A stretch of 64,000 nt of DNA from a virus: positions 1-64,000 of IMG/VR virus record IMGVR_UViG_3300032309_002624, one strand, 5' to 3'. Both the position numbers and the translations under genes were made by a program. The notes beneath the pieces are model-generated. The model saw only the letters and a list, made by a program, of their open reading frames with translations, was not told the DNA's origin and did not search any database. Shown piece by piece: positions 59,310-64,000 of this stretch (position 1 is its first letter; each line of letters begins with the position of its first letter).

Positions 59310-62300
59310 ATGGCAACACAAGTAAATCAAAAGGTATATGTATCACCTGGAGTATACACATCTGAAACCGACTTATCATTTGTTGCTCAGAGTGTAGGTG
59401 TAACTACATTAGGATTGGTGGGGGAAACAATTAAAGGTCCCGCATTCGAACCTATATTTATAACCAACTACGATGAGTTTCAAGCATATTTTGGGGGAAC
59501 GGAACCTACCAAATTTGTAAACACACAAATCCCTAAATATGAAGCGGCGTACATCGCCAAATCCTATCTACAACAATCCAATCAACTTTTCGTTACGAGA
59601 ATTTTGGGATTGTCAGGATATGATGCGGGTCCATCTTGGAGTATCAAGGTGATAGCAAACGTAGACCCAACAACAATTGGATTGAACCCAACATCGGGAA
59701 CTTCATGGACCGCTGTGTTTTCAGGTTCATCAACAGGTAACACGGTACAATTTATTGGAGGAGCGTTACCAACGTTTGTTCAATCAAACCTAAATACACA
59801 ATATAGATTATCTGATGGAAGTACATCAACTTACCAATTAGATTTCAATACAAATTTAGATTCTGTCATGGATGACCCATCATTATCGGCAACTACTTCA
59901 GTTGTATATGGTGCAATCCCTGAGAACGATTTTTACAATTTGACTAATGTTTACTCAAATGTAATAAATGAGTTTGGTTCAGACACAGTTAACTTAGCAA
60001 CTAACGACTTGACTTCTGATTTGAATGACCCTTGGTATTATTCTAACTTTGATATTACCACAGGAAATAATTATTCTGGTTACTCATTCTACTATGCGGT
60101 GACTAACTTAACCTCTAACGGTGATAGCTTCACAGGTACTGTATCAGGTAACTCTTACATTTTCTCAGGAACAGCTTATTCAGATTATAATAACATGGTT
60201 GTTGCAACCTTACGTTCTAGAGGTATTTCTCTTTTTGCAAATAGTGCAGATAGTGACCAACATGGTCCAATATATGAAGTAAGTGGTACATCTGATGTTC
60301 AATTAGTTTGTACTGAACAATATTCAGGAGTAACACAATCACCATTCGAATCTTTCTTGATTTCAGGTGTAACTAAAGACGGAGACAATTTCTCTTTTGA
60401 AACTTCAATGTCGGCTGCTTCATCAAAATATATCACTAAGGTATTAGGTGTTGATAACTTTGGAAAATCAAGAAATGAAGTTCCTTTGTTTGTTGAAGAA
60501 ATTTATCCAGCTAGTTTAAATTATGCTTATAACCAAGGTTATATTCGTGGCTTAAATTGTAACTTGATTGCTTTAGAAGATGCTAGAAGTGAAAATTCAC
60601 AATCTATCGCTTATAAAGTAACACAATATAAATCACCAAGTACTCCTTTCTTGGTTTCTGAATTAAGAGGTAATAAAGTTTATAACCTATTCAAGTTTAT
60701 TTCAATCTCTGACGGAGACGCAGCGAATACAGAAGTAAAAGTATCTATTTCGAATTTATCTTTCAATAACATGACATTTGATGTGTTAGTTAGAAACTTC
60801 TTTGATACAGATGCAAACCCTGTTGTTATTGAAAAATTCACTAACTGTAATATGGACCCGTTATCAAACAACTTCGTTGCGAAGAAAATTGGTTCTAGTG
60901 ATGGTGAATACGCATTAATTTCAAGATACATTATGGTTGAAATGGCTGATGAGGCTCCTATAGATGCAATCCCTTGTGGATTCTACGGATACACTCAAAG
61001 AGAGTATGAATCAGTATTGAACCCATCACCTTATATTGTATACAAAACAAAATACTACTTCCCTGGTGAAGTAATTTATAACCCACCATTCGGAGCTTCG
61101 GCAAACGCAACAGAGTCGGCTGGTGATATTGTAAGAAGAACTTATTTAGGATTTTCAAATCAATTTGGAATTGATGAGGCGTTTTTACAATATAAAGGAA
61201 CACAAAACCCTGTTAATTGGGTGTCTTCAGCGGTACCTGTTGAAGGACAAGCTTGGAACTACTTAAGTAAAGGTTTCCATATGGACTCAGGTGCTACTGT
61301 AGTTACAATCTCTAACTCTTACTTAACAAGTGGAGAAACAGCGTTTGAGTGTGGAGTTGCTGATTTCACAAGAGACCCAGAAACTCAAGAAAACCCTTAT
61401 TATTTTATTTACTCAAGAAAATATACAGTATGTTTCGCGGGCGGATTTGACGGTTGGGATATCTATAGAGAATTTAGAACAAACCAAGATAGATTCCAAT
61501 TAGGTTCTTCAGGTTATTTAGCGGGAGCTTCAGCTTCAACGAGATATCCGACAGCAACAGGAGACGGTTTATTCAAGAGAATTGTTGTTCAAAACAATAC
61601 ACAAGATTTTGCTAACACTGACTACTACGCTTACTTACTTGGTATCTTAACTTTCGCTAATCCTGAATCTACTAACATCAACGTATTTGCTACGTCAAGT
61701 ATCGATTATGTTAATAACTCAAACTTAGTTGAAGAAGCTATCGACATGATACAGTTCTCAAGAGCGGATTCGGTTTACATCGCAACAACTCCTGACTACC
61801 AAATGTTTACTCCTGATGCAACTAATCCTTTAGATATCATCTACCCACAAGAGGCGGTTGATAACTTAGATAACACAGGAATTGATTCCAACTATACAGC
61901 AACTTACTATCCATGGATTTTAACAAGAGATACTGTAAACAATACACAAATCTACTTACCACCAACAGGTGAAGTTTGTAGAAACTTAGCGTTAACAGAT
62001 AACATCGCATTCCCTTGGTTCGCATCAGCGGGTTACACAAGAGGTCTTGTAAACTCAATCAAAGCGAGAGTTAAGTTGACTCAAGAAGATAGAGATACAC
62101 TTTATCAAGGTAGAATTAACCCTATCGCAACTTTCTCAGATGTAGGAACTGTAATTTGGGGTAACAAAACGTTACAAGTTGCTGACACAGCACTTAACAG
62201 ATTGAACGTAAGAAGATTATTACTTCAAGCTCGTAAGTTAATTTCAGCGGTAGCGGTAAGATTGTTGTTTGAACAAAACGACCAAATCGTTAGACAACAA

Positions 62301-62507
62301 TTCTTGGATAGTGTTAACCCTATCTTAGATTCAATTAGAAGAGACAGAGGTTTATACGATTTCCGTGTAACAGTTTCTTCAACACCTGAAGATTTAGATA
62401 GAAACACATTAACAGGTAAGATATACTTAAAACCAACGAAGGCATTAGAATTCATCGACATCGAATTCTTCATCACTCCAACAGGAGCTTCCTTCGAAAA
62501 TATCTAA
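59310..62507 (+). CDS. 18: Tail sheath protein gp18
   Basis: 1065 residues, against 659 in T4. The N terminus is typical (VYVSPGVYTSETDLSFVAQ, TTLGLVGETIKGPAF, YLQQSNQLFVTRILG). The C-terminal 200 residues hold the conserved sheath core (GRINPIATFSDVGTVIWGNKTLQ, LNRLNVRRLLLQARKLI, FLDSVNPILDSIRRDRGLYDFRV, GKIYLKPTKALEFIDIEF). The extra 400 residues are mainly between positions 110 and 480 (Ser/Thr/Gly-rich beta domains), probably protruding on the tail surface. The sheath contracts to drive the tube through the envelope. Confidence 0.95.
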   Translation: MATQVNQKVYVSPGVYTSETDLSFVAQSVGVTTLGLVGETIKGPAFEPIFITNYDEFQAYFGGTEPTKFVNTQIPKYEAAYIAKSYLQQSNQLFVTRILGLSGYDAGPSWSIKVIANVDPTTIGLNPTSGTSWTAVFSGSSTGNTVQFIGGALPTFVQSNLNTQYRLSDGSTSTYQLDFNTNLDSVMDDPSLSATTSVVYGAIPENDFYNLTNVYSNVINEFGSDTVNLATNDLTSDLNDPWYYSNFDITTGNNYSGYSFYYAVTNLTSNGDSFTGTVSGNSYIFSGTAYSDYNNMVVATLRSRGISLFANSADSDQHGPIYEVSGTSDVQLVCTEQYSGVTQSPFESFLISGVTKDGDNFSFETSMSAASSKYITKVLGVDNFGKSRNEVPLFVEEIYPASLNYAYNQGYIRGLNCNLIALEDARSENSQSIAYKVTQYKSPSTPFLVSELRGNKVYNLFKFISISDGDAANTEVKVSISNLSFNNMTFDVLVRNFFDTDANPVVIEKFTNCNMDPLSNNFVAKKIGSSDGEYALISRYIMVEMADEAPIDAIPCGFYGYTQREYESVLNPSPYIVYKTKYYFPGEVIYNPPFGASANATESAGDIVRRTYLGFSNQFGIDEAFLQYKGTQNPVNWVSSAVPVEGQAWNYLSKGFHMDSGATVVTISNSYLTSGETAFECGVADFTRDPETQENPYYFIYSRKYTVCFAGGFDGWDIYREFRTNQDRFQLGSSGYLAGASASTRYPTATGDGLFKRIVVQNNTQDFANTDYYAYLLGILTFANPESTNINVFATSSIDYVNNSNLVEEAIDMIQFSRADSVYIATTPDYQMFTPDATNPLDIIYPQEAVDNLDNTGIDSNYTATYYPWILTRDTVNNTQIYLPPTGEVCRNLALTDNIAFPWFASAGYTRGLVNSIKARVKLTQEDRDTLYQGRINPIATFSDVGTVIWGNKTLQVADTALNRLNVRRLLLQARKLISAVAVRLLFEQNDQIVRQQFLDSVNPILDSIRRDRGLYDFRVTVSSTPEDLDRNTLTGKIYLKPTKALEFIDIEFFITPTGASFENI

Positions 62508-62516
62508 TAATTAACA

Positions 62517-62539
62517 GGGGGGATTAATTCCCCCCTTTT
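62517..62539 (+). terminator. Terminator or attenuator after sheath gene
   Basis: Perfect stem GGGGGGA / TCCCCCC around TTAAT, followed by TTTT. It ends only 5 bases before the ATG of the HAD gene at 62545, so read-through decides how much of that gene is made. Confidence 0.82.
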
Positions 62540-62544
62540 GCCAA

Positions 62545-63375
62545 ATGAGAAAAGAATTTACAGAAGGATTCAAAGGTGAAGGAACCCCAGATTTAAAATA
62601 TTATGCATTCGATTGGGATGATAATATTGTTCATATGCCGACAAAAATTATTGTTAAGGATGAGGACGGTGAAGAAGTTGGGATGTCCACAGATGATTTT
62701 GCGGAACATAGACATCAGATTGGTAAAGAACCGTTTGATTATAAAGGAAGTTCAATTGTTGGATATGCTGAAAATCCATTCAGGAATTTCAGAACGGAAG
62801 GAGATAAAGATTTCTTAATCGATGCAATGAGAGCAAAAGTTGGTCCGGCGTTTGATGACTTTAGAGAATCAATTAACAACGGTTCGATTTTTTCAATAAT
62901 CACAGCGAGGGGTCACAATCCAAACACAATAAAAGAGGCGATATACAACTATATTATAAAAGGGTTCAATGGAATAGACAAAGAACAACTGATTAAAAAT
63001 CTGAAAAAATATAGGTCGTTTGTTGGTGAAGATGAAATGAGTGACGAAGAACTTATCAAATCATATTTAGAACTGAATAAATACCACCCCGTTTCTTTCG
63101 GGGACGATAAAGGGGCAAGTAATCCCGAAGAAGCCAAGGTCCGTGCAATGGAGGATTTTGTGAGTTATATTAAAGGGATGGCTGCAGTACTAAATAAAAG
63201 AGCTTACTTAAAAAATGATATAGGTAATAATTTCATTCCAGCAAAACCATCAATAGGTTTTAGTGACGATGACCCTAAAAACATAGAAGTAATGCAAAAA
63301 CACTTTAAAAATAAACCAGATAATATTGTAAAAACTTATTCTACTGCTGGAGGCACTAAAAAGGAAGTAAAATAA
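62545..63375 (+). CDS. HAD-superfamily phosphatase between sheath and tube genes
   Basis: 276 residues. Motif I D23-W-D25-D-N (YAFDWDDNIVH), motif II FSIITARGHNP, motif III GFSDDDPKNIE near 238-248, all with catalytic residues in place. Active HAD phosphatases act on sugar phosphates, nucleotides or DNA 3' ends. A long helical cap (about 140-215) lies between motifs II and III. It is preceded by a strong hairpin and followed by the tube gene's own promoter-like motif, so it is set apart from the two highly expressed tail genes. Substrate unknown. Confidence 0.7.
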   Translation: MRKEFTEGFKGEGTPDLKYYAFDWDDNIVHMPTKIIVKDEDGEEVGMSTDDFAEHRHQIGKEPFDYKGSSIVGYAENPFRNFRTEGDKDFLIDAMRAKVGPAFDDFRESINNGSIFSIITARGHNPNTIKEAIYNYIIKGFNGIDKEQLIKNLKKYRSFVGEDEMSDEELIKSYLELNKYHPVSFGDDKGASNPEEAKVRAMEDFVSYIKGMAAVLNKRAYLKNDIGNNFIPAKPSIGFSDDDPKNIEVMQKHFKNKPDNIVKTYSTAGGTKKEVK

Positions 63376-63426
63376 GAATACCGTTTTTAAAAAAATAAGT
63401 AAATAGAAATATTTTTGAAACGGATA

Positions 63427-63435
63427 TATTTATCG
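63427..63435 (+). promoter_or_regulatory. Late-promoter-like motif TATTTATCG
   Basis: Ends 30 bases before the tube gene ATG at 63466. Confidence 0.55.
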
Positions 63436-63465
63436 TTATAAACATAGAAACAAAATTTAAATAAT

Positions 63466-63954
63466 ATGGCTGATTTACTGATGAAAATGCCGATTCCTTA
63501 CGAACCGAAACGTCAAAACCGTTTTATCCTAAGGTTTCCATCAAGTTTAGGTATTAATGAGTGGTTCGTAGAATCTACGGCAAGACCACACATAACAATT
63601 ACCCCAACAGAAATACCATTCTTGAACACTTCAACATTCGTTGCAGGTAGATTCAACTGGCAAACAATTAACGTAACGTTCAGAGACCCAATTGGACCTT
63701 CTGCCGCACAGGCTCTTATGGAGTGGGTGCGTTTACACGCTGAATCAGTGACAGGTCGTATGGGATATGCTGCGGGTTACAAAAAAGATGTGGACCTCGA
63801 GATGTTGGACCCAACAGGTGTTGTTGTTGAAAAGTGGATTATGTATGGTACATTCTTAACAGATGTTAACTTTAACCAATTGGCGTACAACCAAGACGCA
63901 TTGGCAACAATTGCAGCGACTTTGAGAATGGATAGATGTGTGTTAGTGTACTAA
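63466..63954 (+). CDS. 19: Tail tube protein gp19
   Basis: 162 residues (T4: 163). Family marks: RQNRFILRFPSSLGINEWFVEST at the N terminus, STFVAGRFNWQTINVTFRDPIGPSAAQALMEWVRLH, and the end VNFNQLAYNQDALATIAATLRMD. It forms the hexameric tube through which DNA passes. The order sheath - HAD - tube differs from T4, where tube directly follows sheath. Confidence 0.95.
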   Translation: MADLLMKMPIPYEPKRQNRFILRFPSSLGINEWFVESTARPHITITPTEIPFLNTSTFVAGRFNWQTINVTFRDPIGPSAAQALMEWVRLHAESVTGRMGYAAGYKKDVDLEMLDPTGVVVEKWIMYGTFLTDVNFNQLAYNQDALATIAATLRMDRCVLVY

Positions 63955-63957
63955 TAC

Positions 63958-63966
63958 TATTTATAA
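63958..63966 (+). promoter_or_regulatory. Late-promoter-like motif TATTTATAA at the right edge
   Basis: Located 3 bases after the stop codon of the tube gene and pointing out of the window. It predicts a plus-strand late gene (portal gp20 in T4 order) starting shortly after base 64000. Confidence 0.45.
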
Positions 63967-64000
63967 AAAATTAATTACAATTATATTTAACCGTAAAGCA

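Overview
The window is a piece of the genome of a T4-like myovirus (contractile-tailed phage) that probably infects a member of the Bacteroidota. The T4 signature genes are the major capsid protein gp23 (cut by the left edge), tail sheath gp18, tail tube gp19, a gp13-like neck protein, a probable gp15-like tail completion protein, a gp5-like baseplate hub protein, family B DNA polymerase gp43 and a gp55-like late sigma factor. The host call rests on four things: AT-rich DNA, A/T-rich leaders instead of GGAGG-type ribosome binding sites, a close match to the Bacteroidota housekeeping promoter (TTTG-N19-TAnnTTTG) in front of a secreted-protein gene, and a signal peptide of Bacteroidota style. 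No tRNA, CRISPR array, insertion sequence or integrase was seen. No gene-free stretch exceeds 300 bases.

Layout. 1-6.4 kb: end of gp23 and small genes, three of them with related N-terminal tags. 6.4-12.1 kb (minus): virion genes, including the hub OB-fold protein and two large unrecognised structural proteins. 12.1-16.3 kb (minus): late sigma factor, two glycosyltransferases, a degenerate HAD protein and PhoH. 16.3-35.0 kb (minus): a very large sugar cassette (GDP-mannose 3,5-epimerase-like, UDP-glucose dehydrogenase-like, DegT aminotransferase, NeuD-like acetyltransferase, dehydrogenase, two fucosyltransferase-like enzymes, many other glycosyltransferases, FkbM and other methyltransferases), with NAD synthase, dUTPase and a 3'-5' exonuclease inserted. 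35.1-37.7 kb (minus): small, probably virion-associated genes. 37.7-44.0 kb (plus): four surface proteins joined by long Thr/Pro repeats. 44.1-48.6 kb (plus): four glycosyltransferases, one of the GlcNAc-transferase family that acts on hydroxyproline in eukaryotic Skp1. 48.6-51.8 kb: a small structural-like protein and DNA polymerase. 51.8-57.0 kb (minus): gp13, a superoxide dismutase/nuclease-like fusion, a SNF2 helicase and a SET-domain protein. 57.0-64.0 kb (plus): tail genes with a HAD phosphatase between sheath and tube.

How it fits together. A strand-consistent motif, TATTTAT followed mostly by AA, CA or TA, lies just upstream of at least fifteen genes or gene positions. Nearly all are virion-type genes, and the motif is almost absent from the sugar cassette. 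It is the best candidate for the late promoter read by the gp55-like factor encoded here. Several genes behind it or in operons it heads carry N-terminal tags ending in an (L/I/V)-x-E site of the kind cut by T4 prohead protease, which suggests a set of internal head proteins. The Thr/Pro-rich fibres next to O-glycosyltransferases, plus the sugar-nucleotide cassette, suggest that this phage builds and displays its own mucin-like glycoproteins.
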